From the NCBI GenBank assembly GCA_026120185.1, contig JANUWF010002200.1, positions 2,788,001 through 2,852,000 of the forward strand: a stretch of DNA of 64,000 nucleotides, written 5' to 3'. Shown piece after piece: positions 35,535 to 46,338 of this stretch. The notes beneath the pieces are model-generated. The model had not been told where the DNA came from. It saw only the letters and a list, made by a program, of their open reading frames with translations, and did not search any database. Positions within the stretch are counted from its first letter, which is position 1; the number at the start of each line of letters is the position of its first letter. This stretch comes from Voacanga thouarsii (Eukaryota; Streptophyta; Magnoliopsida; Gentianales; Apocynaceae). The translations under genes were made by a program, and so were the position numbers.

Positions 35535-36529
35535 ATGATTTTGATCATAAATGAGCTGCTAAAAACCTTGCGAATGTGATATAATACGTGTGATGATTGA
35601 TTCAGCAAATTCAAACAACATGTGAGGTCTTTGGCACCAACTTTAACAGACCATGAAGTTGAAAGAAGATTCCAGAAGGAGTTTACAGGATGGTTCAGGG
35701 CTTATGTAAGTTTGGCAATGTATACAAAGTGTTTGGTTATTTGATATAACACTTCCACTCATGTGCTTAATTTTTTTCATTTAAATAGATTCATGATTAA
35801 AGTAACAAAGAAGATAACATATGCCTAAAGAATTTATCTTAGGGACCTTCGGCACAAGTAAAATCATTTAATGGTTACTTTGTAAATGGGTTTAGATTCC
35901 ACACATATAGCCATGAGGACGGAAAAAAGACTGTGAATAGCGGTATATGTGTTAAAGGTGGTGGAGATGGGATGTCTGGGAATGATTATTATGGAATTTT
36001 GAAAGAAATAATCAAAGTTGAATTTGTTGGTAGTCCAATCTAAAAGGTCGTGCTTTTTAAATGTGATTGGTTTGATATCACACCCAATCGGGGTACAAGA
36101 GTGAATTCTCAATAAAAGCTTATTGACATTAATCACAAGAGGAGCTATGCTGGATTTGATCCATTTGTATTAGCCCATCAAGCTATGCAAGTATACTTTA
36201 CTTCATATCCTGGTAGCAAAAGACCAAAGTGTGATTGGTTAACTGTATGTAAAATAAAAGCACGACATGTAATTGATGCACCATTGGTTGACAAAGCCTA
36301 CCAAGAAGATGTGGATGAAGCTGAAGCAATAACCATATGTATAGGAGATGACATTGGTCCCTTGGCTCACAAATTTGGTGAAAAGGAGGCAGTGGCTGCT
36401 GAAGTAGAGTTTATTACAACATCAAAGAATGACTCAAGTCACGAAGAGGATGGAGAGACTGATTGGGAAACGGATGATGAAAATGATGACATTGGTGAAG
36501 AGTATGTGTCTGATGCTGAATCAGAATAA
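33843..36529 (+). pseudogene. TNPD transposase of CACTA-2, N-terminally deleted and broken
   Basis: The sequence enters the transposase core directly at NLPPWMCMK (about 33868) and keeps TIIIPGPKNPKQKLDVYLQP and FPAYGMLSGWST. A frameshift near 34190 and a stop near 34420 follow. A DUF4218-type part (34424-35074) has LKMSGMKSYDCHVFIERLLP. An intron with GT at 35071 appears to join FEK to YLHHLKVKVVEG. After a (TA)n-containing intron, exons at 35605-35696 and 35841-36529 give a DUF4216-type part (VKSFNGYFVNGFRFHT, CDWFDITPNRGT) and an acidic tail. The 5' third, including the transposase-associated domain, is absent. Confidence 0.85.
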
Positions 36530-36909
36530 CTATTGTTTGTAACATCAAAAGAGGTTAGTAATTTCATTAGTTTTACTTGTAAAAAAGTGTCTTACACGTT
36601 ATCTAAAAAGTGCCTAACTTATCAATGTCATCTTCACTTCTACCCTCCCTTCTTATTTTTTTTATCCATAAAAGGTGAATTTTTTAGCTTTATATATGGA
36701 ACAAAACATTGAATTTGTTGAAGTTGTTCATTTATTTTACAAGCTATATTCTTATAAATATTTCATACTTCTTTTTCTTTGTTTTTTTTTTGTCATCTTT
36801 ATTTTCTCTTCTTTTAATTAAGTATTGAAAACACATGATTATTGTCATATGACTTATTATTATTATTATAAAATTAACTTGATCAATGACTCTATACAAA
36901 TAGACAGAT
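36530..36909. other. Intergenic spacer of CACTA-2
   Basis: AT-rich spacer between the TNPD and TNPA-like genes; no coding region seen. Confidence 0.5.
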
Positions 36910-38822
36910 ATGGCTAAAGGGGGAAAAAAGAAGCGTTCGAGTTATGATTCATTTATATCTACTCCAGAGGTAAGGCAACCTTCATTTTATGCCCCAGAAG
37001 TTAGAACTCCAGTTGCCACTCCTTATTCTAGTCATCCAGATGCGTTGCCTTCTTCTACTCAGCAGCTGACATCCATTTATGCTCCCAGTCAGATACCCCT
37101 GGATAGCAATAGAGTTGGTGACTAGCTGGGGTTTTCCCTACATACACCAAAGACTTCTTGTTTTCTTGTGGTTGGAGGTGTACGATCTACTTCATATCCA
37201 CCTACTGAGCTTACCAATCCTGGATAGCATTAGTAGGGTACTAAGTCTCCCAATCCATCAGTGCACCCTTCAGTAGCTAGTGCTACATCATAGTACGTGG
37301 ATAATAACACAATCAAGCCCCATGGTGATATGTAAATAGCACATAGTTTTTTTCTTATATTTTACTTCAATTTCATGTTCTGTGTTGCTATCTAGGTTGC
37401 TCAACCCGTTTTGTGGTCTTTTTCCCTTAATTGTTTTCCATTCAAATCTAGCCTATTATGCTATGGTTATTAACATTTGTCTAATTATTATATATTCACA
37501 CATTAGTCTGAGTGTGTAAAAACTATCACCATAATAATAAAGTAGCGATTTACGGATTGCTAGTCGCGATTTAGTGATGTACCTGCTGATGTTAGGAATG
37601 TTTGGTTTGGGGAGTTTGCTATACATATTTGTCTATTACTTTTTTGTTGTTGTATGTTCACATTTTACTATCAGTCTAAATACCTATTATCTACCTTCAT
37701 CTTAGAATGAGTAGTCCTTTTACAATATACTAACCTATTCATTATTGTAGAAACACTGGGCATGGCACTTGGATCATTTGCCACGGATACGTTCAGCGTG
37801 GGAGGAAAGATGTCAAGTAAAATTGACTGATACCTTTTCAAAGATTAGGAATGTACACAAGAAGAGGCCTGTTTGGATGTCAGAGGACATATATCACCAA
37901 TTGTATAGATACTGGCAGTCTAAGGATTGGCATAAAAAATCAAATATGGCCAAAGAAAATAAAAAGGCTAGTTCTGCTAAACACACCAGAGGTTCCATTA
38001 GCTTTACGGAGCATGAATCGAGAGTGGTCTTTTCTCTTATATGATCTATAGTTAAATGTTTACTTTAACAATTGCTATTAAATTTGTACATGTTGAATCA
38101 AATTCTGAACTTTAATTATCACTTTAATACTTTTTGCACCGTGCGAAGCAAGGGATGACTTTGACTATCTTGCATTGTTTGAAAATTTACACCAATTTCA
38201 AGATGGGCCTAATAAGAAAGAATTTGTAGATGAGAGATCCCGCAAGATCAATGTATGTTACATATTAATTTCATTTTTATAAAATTTCATAACACTTTAA
38301 TTTTTGTTTATAGTTTCACCTTCGAATTATTCAAGAAGATGTCCAAACAATGAAGTCGCAGTACTCTAAAATGGAGTCTACTAATTCAGCATCCACTCAA
38401 GTTTTGTGCCAGATAAGAAAGCTATGATTTTGTCGGCTACAGGTAGATTGAAAAAGGGAAGGGTCTATGGCATGGGATCCGAGGTCTCACGCTTCAGACT
38501 TCAGTACCGTCAGTCTAGGGCCTCGTCTTTGGGATCATCAGTGGATATAGAAAAGCTTCGTGGCGAGCTTGAGCAGACCCTTCCGCAACAGCTTCAACAG
38601 CAGCTTCAGTAATAGTTGGACAAGAAGAACAAAGAGATAGAGAAAGAGAGGAAAATGATGAAGAGGACTTTGGAGAAAAAGGATAAGAAAATGTCTGCAT
38701 TCATTGAGATGAATTGCATGGTGATGCAACATCTTAACTTACAAGTGCCCTCCATTCCCTCTTCTAACTCTGATGATTCTGACGAGGTTGACTCTGGCCC
38801 TTCAACAGCGGATGATAGTTAG
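36910..38822 (+). pseudogene. TNPA-like gene of CACTA-2 (Ptta/En/Spm, Transposase_24-like)
   Basis: It starts at ATG 36910 with a Lys-rich then Ser/Pro-rich N-terminus (71 codons). The Ptta domain exon (about 37752-38040) reads AWEERCQVKLTDTFSKIRN and then VWMSEDIYHQLYRYWQSKDW and RGSISFTEHE. Further exon-like parts (38150-38250, 38315-38400) precede GRVYGMGSEVSRFRLQYRQ (38460-38516). A Lys/Glu-rich coiled coil and an acidic Ser-rich tail end at 38822. Stops at 37123 and 38610 break it. It corresponds exon by exon to the minus-strand gene of CACTA-1. Confidence 0.8.
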
Positions 38823-39290
38823 ATTGATTTTATTTCCATGTGGATGTTAAGTTTGCATCGCTTTGATTATGGATTTAGTACTATTATGAATTTATATTTG
38901 CTATTTTTAGATATTTTGATGATATATGATTATTTGTGTATTTATGCTCTAAACAAATTATGAAATTTTATGATTTGCTAAAACAATTGTGGTGGATGTG
39001 TTTTGTAGTTGTGCATTGTGTGGTAGAAATATGATTTGAGATGTTGTAGGCGGTGTGTTGTGCATGTGTGCAGGGAATATGATACTCAAGAACACTGTTA
39101 GGTTGTGTATAGTGCATATGTATGTATGGATAATAGATTATAAATGTTATAGGTTGTTTGTTGTGTATATGTCTGGGGAATGTGACTCAAAACTTTGTAG
39201 GCAGGGAGTGTGATGGGGATTATACATGTATGTAGGGCATACTGGTTGTTATGGAATAATGAATAGGAAAATGTAACAGGTTTTGAAGCT
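38823..39290. other. 3' flank of the CACTA-2 TNPA-like gene
   Basis: Mildly repetitive T/G-rich stretch with several tgtaggcggtgtg / tgtgtagtgcatatg-like words. No coding region. Confidence 0.4.
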
Positions 39291-40310
39291 GAAATTGTAG
39301 ACTGCCACAAATTTTGATTTTGTGGTACCAAAATCCGTGGCAATCTGCCACGGATTTGCCACAGACAATTATTCTCCATATTTATTCCGTGGCAAATTGG
39401 TACAAATTTGCCACGAATGGGATCTGCTTGAGTACCATCCATGGCAAATTGGTGGCAATCTGCCACATATAATTATTTGGATATTGATTCCGTGGCAGAT
39501 TTGCCACGATCATGGATTTGCCGCGGAATATAGTACCAATGGATTAATCTATAGTAAATCCGTGGCAATTTATCACGAATTTGCCACGGAACATAGTACC
39601 AATGGATGCCATCCGTGTCTATCTATCACAGATTTGCCACGGAAGATAGTATCAATTGATGTAGCCTATGGCAAATACATAATAATCTATCATAGATTTG
39701 TCACGAACAATTATTCTCCAAATTTATTCCATGGTAAATTGCCACAAATTTGCCACGAGTGGGACCTGCTTGAGTACCATCCATGGCATTGCAGTAGCAA
39801 TCTATCACGAATAATTATTTAGTTATTGATTCTGTGGCAAATCCGTGGCAGATTTGCCACGAAAGATAGTACCAATGGATTAATCTATGGCAACTCCGTG
39901 ACAATCTTCCACGGATTTGCCACGAACAATTATTTTCCATATTGGTTTCATGGCAGATTGACACGGATTTGCCACGAATGAAACCTGCTTGAGTATAGTC
40001 TGTGGCAAATTCGTGGCAATTTGCTAGGGATTTGCTATGGACAACTTATTTATATATTGTTTTCGTGGTAGGTTGAGATGGATTTGCCACAGTTGCCTCA
40101 CAATATTTCACCCTTAAATGTGCTACCAACTTAAACAATCCGTCACTAATTTGTGGCAAATTACCACGTAATAAGAATTCCTTCTTAAAAAAAAAACTTA
40201 GCAACGAAGGTATTTTCCACGGACAAATGCCATGGCAGATCCGTGGCAAATGTCAGTTTAGCCATGGATTTGCCACGGATTTTTCTGTGACAAATTGGCA
40301 GATTTCTTGT
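39291..40310. repeat. CACTA-2 right subterminal repeat array
   Basis: More than twenty direct and inverted copies of a word close to ccgtggcaaatttgccacgg, itself a near palindrome. Longer units such as ggatttgccacgaacaattattctcca recur every 150-250 bases. Such arrays bind TNPA. The short frames read across it are not genes. Confidence 0.85.
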
Positions 40311-40317
40311 TGTGCAT

Positions 40318-40850
40318 AGCAAACAGTGACAACTTAGCTATGGATAAATTGAAATTTTTTTCCCTCCACATAGGCTGTAGTTAAACCGTAGCAAATAGCG
40401 AGGGTTTAACTAGGGCTATATAAATAGCTTAGCTAACCAATCGCTAATAGTGACGATAAAAGGGTTTGGTCGCTATATAGCGACGGCCTTGATACGACTT
40501 AGGGTTTAGTCACAAAGTAAATCCATATTAGCTCCATCTTAGGTTTTAGTCGCAATTTAGATATGGATTAGTGATGGTAATTTGATAAATTGTGATTTGG
40601 TTTTCGAATTTCGAATCACTATCGTAGTACCGTCATTAATTAGCTATGTATTAGCGACAATTAATAGCTGAATTCAGATTTTTTTTTTTTTATTGTTGAA
40701 CACCGTCGCAGTACTGTCGTTGTAGATAATTAGTGATGAAGTTGTGATAAATGGTCAACCATTTGTTGCTGCCCTCATTCCCGTCGCAATTGCGTAGCAA
40801 ATTAGCGACGGTACATGGCCGTCGCAGTTTTCCGTCACTAAAGTAAATGT
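40318..40850. repeat. CACTA-1 right subterminal repeat block
   Basis: Returns to the CACTA-1 word family (tagcgacgg, gtcgcaatt, gtagcaaattagcgacgg) right after the CACTA-2 target duplication. This shows CACTA-2 split the CACTA-1 terminal region. Confidence 0.75.
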
Positions 40851-40864
40851 TTCTTGTAGTGTAA

Positions 40865-42234
40865 TCAAAGCCAAGCTGATCCAAGTTACACCAATCAAAG
40901 TTAGTGATATACCCCATTCTTGTCACATTTCCATCTTTGATGGAAAAAAACAACTTTGAATCATGGCGTGTCAATACACAGAATTTCCTCACCACCTTTC
41001 ATATTTGGAATACTGTTGATGAATGTTTTGAGAAAATTTTTTATTTTACCTAATTGATAGAAGAAGAAAGATAAAAATATAAAGAAAAACAATGCATGGA
41101 TGTTAAAGTACGTCATTATATTTATATTACTTCAATATCGATTGTGTTAAAAAAAAAAATCATGCATGTAATATCAGCAAAGGAGTGATGGAATCTAAGG
41201 TCTCTTATGAAAGTTACATTAATAAAGAAGTTATTTTAAAAAAACAAACATTTATTTGTAAGAAAGTTGAATATAAGAAAGATTCTTGGAAATTTTGATA
41301 AGAGTCTTGTTGTTGAAGTTGAAATATTTTATGAGAATATCATCAAGGTTAAAATATTTAAACCTTTACCTTCCAAGGATTAAATTGAAGAAAATCCAAT
41401 AAAGGTTGAGAATTTGATTGCTGATGAAAATCTAATGCATGAGAGTAAACTAGATTTTTGTGAAGTTAATCCACTTGCTAATGAAGTTGAATTATCTGAT
41501 GCTAATATTTTTGAAATTTGAAGTCTTAGTTAAGAAAGAAAATATTGAGTTAGGTAAGGAAGAAAACATTGAGTTTAATGGTTGTGAAATTTTTTATTCT
41601 CTTAATCCTCCTTGTTGTGATGAAAAAATTGGTTTGTTGAATTTTGACATTGATAATATGAAGGAAGTTCAAGATTCTTTGAAAGATTATATTTTTTATA
41701 AGATAGATAATGTTGATATTCTTGAAGTTGAAAATTTTATTGAAGTCAAAGAAGGATGGAATTTAATGATTTTGTTGAGGCTAAATTATTTAAAGAAATG
41801 ATCAAGAATGATCGTGCATACGTGGATGCTCAAGGCTTCTTTGACAAGGCATAATTAGCAAACAAAGTTGTTTGAAAAGTACAAGATTGCCCGTTCTCTC
41901 GTACGAAGATGAAAATTGATCACAAATTAGTATTGCACGAGTTATTCACAGCCATGAATACACATTGAAGGTTTTAGCTCGTGATGGAATTAGAGTATCA
42001 TTGAAGACATTGAAAAGCTTGATTTAAAGGAGGCATTATTGGCATTAGTTAACTCAAACTTATCGATTTAGAATGTTTCTTATTAGTTAGAAGAGTTTAT
42101 CAATTTTAGTATTTACTAATTTTATTCTATTAAGTTTTATATAGTAGTTTCCTATTGTTATTTATATTTTCTAATATTAGTTGGAGTCAAAATCTTAATT
42201 AGAATATGAGTTATATTTTATTCTTGTGAGACTA
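40865..42234 (+). mobile_element. Interior of the second LTR retrotransposon, right of CACTA-1
   Basis: It continues the sequence interrupted at 19486. It contains Glu/Ile/Asn-rich open frames in two phases (41370-41520 and 41520-41801) repeating KVEN-, KENIE- and EEN-like words, then a short conserved-looking tail to about 42070. I recognise no protease, transcriptase or integrase, so this may be a non-autonomous element or a non-coding spacer region. It is cut by CACTA-3 at 42235. Confidence 0.35.
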
Positions 42235-42813
42235 CACTACAAGAAAAAAAACCAAATTAGTGACGACCAAATTCGTCGCTAATTGCATTTAGCGACGGAT
42301 TATGTCCGTCGCTAAAAAGGGCATCGCAATTTGCGATGACATGAAAATCCATCGCAAACCCGGCTATTTAATTGATGACATTATAATTAAGTTCATAATC
42401 AACATAACGACGGATTTGCGACGGCCAAAATTTTTTATTTTTTAAAAAATTAATTAATTTAGCAACGGATTTATGACGGTCAAAATTTTTTATTTAAAAA
42501 CATTAATTAATTTAACGACAAATTTGCAACGCTAAAAAATTTTAATTTTGGAAAAATCAATTAATTTAGTAACGGATTTGTGATGGAAAAAAAATTAATT
42601 AATTTAGCAAAGACTTTGCGGTGGCAAAAAAAATTATTCTAAAAAAATTAATTAATTTAGAAACGGATTTGTGGCAGCCAAAATTTTTTATTTAAAAAAT
42701 TAATTAATTTAGCAATAAAATTGTGACGGCCAAAAATTTTTATTAAAAAATTTAATTAATTAGCTCATCGGCCCGAACACCCCGTCAAGAACCCGATCCG
42801 TGACCCAACCCAA

Positions 42814-42892
42814 CCCGCCAAAAATATTATGAGATTATGTTGGACGCGGGTCGAACCCGCGTCCAACATAATCTCATAATATTCTTGGCGGG
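42814..42892. repeat. 79-bp near-perfect palindrome in CACTA-3
   Basis: The left arm starts cccgccaaaaatattatgag and runs to gcgggt; the right arm is its reverse complement with one mismatch, and the loop is CGA. The centre reads GGTCGAACCC, close to a tRNA T-arm word. The arms are 38 bases each. Confidence 0.92.
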
Positions 42893-43009
42893 ATGCGTCC
42901 TTGTTATGGGGGAACACGTGTTCCACCACTAAGCTATTGATGTTCTTGTAATTTATTGTACTATATATTAATTACATAGTAAATTTTTTGTGAATTAGCG
43001 ACGAATTTG

Positions 43010-43656
43010 CAAGGGTTTTGCGACGGATCTGCGATGACCCAATTTTCCATCACAAATCCATTGCTAACCGTCGCAAATCCGTGGCTAATTAGCCACGGAT
43101 TTGCGACGGCTAATTTTTCAAGATTTAAAAAATAAATTTCTTTTTAAATTTTGGATAGCTATTGCAAATCCCTCACTAATTGCGAGGGCTTATTTTTTTC
43201 AATTTAAAAAAATAATTTATTTTAAAATTTTGAATGGCCGTCACAAATCCTTCACTAATTGAGACAAATTTGCGAGAGTTTATTTTTTTAATTTAAAAAA
43301 ATTAAATTTATTTTTTTATTTTGAATGTCCATCGCAAATCCCTCACTAATTGCAACAAATTTCCGAGGGATTAGGGTTTTATACCCTGATCCCTCGCAAA
43401 TCCATCACTAATCTAAAAAATTCATTAAAAATTTTAAAATTTGATTGTGTGTGTGTGTGTGTGTTGAAATAGTAGAATACGCAAAAAGACATTATTAAGT
43501 TGAAATATTTATATATATATAATATAAATATGATATTATTGTGTGTGTGTGTGTGTGTATACACACAGTTAATTGTGACATTATTAAGCTGAAATATTTA
43601 TATATATAATATAAATATGATATTATTAAATGTGTGTGTGACACACAGTTAATTGT

Positions 43657-43732
<76 letters not shown>

Positions 43733-45070
43733 GAGAGAGAGACACACACACACACATACTAACATAAATAAATACGTATATATTTTTATTTTTATATTAA
43801 AAAAGTATATACACACACAAATCAAATTCGCTAATTATGTAATATCAATTAGATAATTAGCAATTAAATTAACAAATTTGTTAATTAGCAACGGATTTGT
43901 CACAATTTATTTTTTCAACTTTAAAAAAATAAATTTATTTCTAAATTTTACATGGCTGTCGCAAATCCCTTACTAATTTGCGACGGATTTGCGAGGTCTA
44001 ATTTTCTCAATTTAAAAAAAATAAATTTATTTTTAAATTTTAGATGATCATTGCAAATCCCTCGCAAATTTGTGATGGATTTGTGAGGGCTTTTTTTTCT
44101 AATTTTTAAATTTTGGATGGTCGTCGCAAATCTTTTGCAAATTTGCAAGGACTTTTTTTCAATTTTAAAAAATAATTTTATTTTTAAATTTTGGATGGCC
44201 GTCGCAAATCCCTCGCAAATTTTCGACGGATTTGTGGCCCTCACAAATCCGTCGCACGAAGGCTTATTTTTTTAATTTTAAAAAATAAATTTATTTTAAA
44301 ATTTTGGATGGTTGTCACAAATCTCTCGCAAATTTGAAATGGATTTGCGAATGCTCATTTTCTCAATTTTAAAAAAAATAAATTTATTTTTAAAATTTGG
44401 ATAATCGTCGTAAATTCCTTGCAAATTTGTGACGGATTTGTGAGAGCTTATTTTCTCAATTTAAAAACAATAAATTTATTTTTAAATTTTGAATGACCAT
44501 CGTAAATTCCTCTTAAATTTGCGATGAATTTGCGAGAGCTTATGTTTTAAATTTTTAAATAAATAAATTTATTTTTAAATTTTGGATTGCCGTCACAAAT
44601 CCCTCGCAAATTTGCAATGAATTTGTAAGGGCTTATTTTTTCAATGAATTTGCAAAGGCTTATTTTTTCAATTTAAAAATAATAAATTTATTTTAAAATT
44701 TTGGATAGCCGTCACAAATCCCTCGCAAATTGACAATGTATTTGCGAGGGCTTATTTTCTCAATTTAAAAAAATATATTTTTTTAAAATTTTGGATAGCC
44801 CTTGCAAATCCCTCTTAAATTTGCGAGGGCTTATTTTTTCAATGTTAAAAAAATAAATCTATTTTTAAATTTTAGATGGCCCTTGCAAATCCTTCGCAAT
44901 TTTGCGACGGATTTGCAAGGGTCTAATTTTTTAATTTTAAAAAAATAATTTATTTTTAAATTTTGAATGGTCGTCACAAATTCCTCACAAATTACGACGG
45001 ATTTGCGAGGGCTTATTTTTTAATTTTTAAAAATTAAATTTATTTTTGAATTTCAGAAGGCCGTTGCAAA
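43010..45070. repeat. Tandem array of roughly 90-110-bp units in CACTA-3
   Basis: Each unit has a cgtcgcaaatccctcgcaaatttgcgacggatttgcgaggg-like head and an AT tail (ttttcaatttaaaaaaataaatttatttttaaattttggatgg). About 18 units can be followed, with the array broken by microsatellites at 43440-43820. Unit spacing varies. Several units contain head-to-head halves, so each can fold on itself. Confidence 0.85.
43448..43820. repeat. (TG)n/(CA)n microsatellite block with duplicated spacer
   Basis: Two near copies of a spacer with gacattattaag and gaaatatttatatatata (43488-43540 and 43577-43625) sit among (TG)n and a long (CA)n run (43658-43728). The block contains invertible CA/TG tracts. Cys/Val frames read through it are artefacts. 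Confidence 0.85.
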
Positions 45071-45405
45071 TCCCTCTATTGTGACAGCACTTTACTTTTT
45101 TGTGTTAATTAAATATGAAAAAAGGCCATCGCAAAGCCATCACAAATTAGTGATGAATTGGCAACGGCTTTCAATTTAATTAGTGCTAATGAATAATTAA
45201 AAAAAAAAGCCATCGCAAATTCATCTCTAATTTGAGACAGCTAGATGTCCGTCGCTAATCTGTCGCTATTATCGACAAATTAGTGACTTCAAAAAAATAA
45301 ATTTATTTTAAAAATTTTTGCTTCTATTGCTGTTTCGTTGCAAATTAGCGACGGCCTAAAGGTCATTGCAAAAATTCATCACTAATTTAATTTTTTCTTG
45401 TAATG

Positions 45406-46333
45406 CTACTTATATGGGTTGGTGCCTAAAGTGGTGTGTGTGATGGAAATCATAACTTAGGGTTGGTCCTTTGGCAATTGTGAAAATACTATGGAGATTT
45501 GATTTGATATGTCCATTGGTATTGAGAGATAAACATATATCGTGTTGTTTGATTATTGAAATTCATCATTACCACCATACAAATTATTTTTACATATATT
45601 TTTATATTTCTCAAACTCAGGCCAGACTTGGGAAAAACCCAAGGTTTGATTATTTTCTTGATTTAGAATGGGAAGCACTCCATCTTGACATGCATTGCCC
45701 AGAAAAGCAGCTAGATTGATAATTCCATGTTGGGGTTGCTGTCTTCATGAATAATCCATGTTCATTTTATGTGGGATGCAATTTATTTTATTATACTTAC
45801 AGTTTTTGCATTGGTGATATTTATCAGATTAGGGGAAGAATCAACACAATTATCTTATTTATTTATGATATTTTTATATGCCATTTTGTATTTGATGAGG
45901 CGTTTTAGTTTATAAAATATGCTTCTCTTTGAATGAGAAGATGAGGAGTAATGCAGTAGTTCAAATAATTAATTAAATTCACTCTCACAGGATTTATTAT
46001 TAAAATTCTATAAATTCGATTCGCATTTTCTTATCCTAATTTGTGGTATATATTCTTTTGTTCTTGAACTGCTTAAGCTTCCAATTTCAAAACCTGAGAA
46101 AGTAGCCCAGGAATATCAGTCAAATGTATCCCAGGAATGAATCTTATGTTACTCAATTAGACTATTTCTTGGCGAAATTGAAGTACAAATTGCAAGCTAT
46201 TGCTAACCAAAGCTTTCCATATATATCATACTAAGTTGCATACAATGAATAACAAAATGTTGATTCATGACTCCAAATTAGGCCATCCTCAGAATCCAAT
46301 GTTGACATTATCATTGGCTAATAATCAAACTAG
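45406..46333 (+). other. Flank with exon-like fragment of unknown gene
   Basis: About 180 bases (45437-45620) resemble 18050-18230. After a CTCAG acceptor-like site at about 45616-45620, an open frame reads RLGKNPRFDYFLDLEWEALH and ends at 45719; it is exon-like but I do not recognise it. The remainder to 46333 is AT-rich with no coding signal. Confidence 0.3.
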
Positions 46334-46338
46334 ATAAC

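Larger units (their letters stand above)
33636..40314 (+). mobile_element. CACTA-2, En/Spm-type transposon nested in CACTA-1
   Basis: The left end is CACTACAAGAAAA and the right end TTTCTTGTTGTG. CAT flanks both (33633-33635 and 40315-40317), a 3-bp target duplication. The subterminal repeats use a different word from CACTA-1 (gccacggatttgccacgg), densest at 39290-40310. The plus strand has TNPD (33843-36529) and TNPA-like (36910-38822) remnants. It inserted into the right-hand part of CACTA-1. The N-terminal half of TNPD is missing, so it is internally deleted and non-autonomous. Confidence 0.88.
19487..40861 (-). mobile_element. CACTA-1, large En/Spm-type transposon containing nested elements
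   Basis: The left end reads TACTACAAGAAA and the right end TTTCTTGTAGTG, inverted copies apart from the first base. Both are flanked by TAA (19484-19486 and 40862-40864), a 3-bp duplication diagnostic for CACTA. Subterminal repeats of the tagcgacgg / ccgtcgctaa type occupy 19500-20110 and 40320-40850. The coding strand is minus: TNPD at 22635-26246 and a TNPA-like gene at 20348-22276. Its length is inflated by CACTA-2 (6.7 kb), a copia solo LTR (1.8 kb) and probably more. The genes are broken, so it could move only with help. Confidence 0.85.
42235..45405. mobile_element. CACTA-3, non-autonomous repeat-filled CACTA-like element
   Basis: The left end is CACTACAAGAAAAA and the right end TTTTTTCTTGTAATG. 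CTA flanks both (42232-42234 and 45406-45408), a 3-bp target duplication. There is no transposase gene. The interior is almost wholly subterminal-type repeat (gccgtcgcaaatccctcgcaaatttgcgacgg) in a tandem array, with a microsatellite block and a 79-bp palindrome. Confidence 0.82.

Noticed and set aside
39098..39822. Open frames rich in CH, NLP and ICH words on both strands
   Set aside because: They are translations of the gccacggatttgccacgg array of CACTA-2.
42840..42860. Possible tRNA gene from the GGTCGAACCC word
   Set aside because: It is the centre of a palindrome; no acceptor stem, A box or anticodon arm is present.
43495..43755. Cys/Val-alternating open frame on the minus strand
   Set aside because: Translation of a (CA)n microsatellite; not a gene.
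43010..45070. Regularly spaced repeats resembling a CRISPR array
   Set aside because: A plant genome context, variable unit length and CACTA ends explain the array as transposon subterminal repeats.
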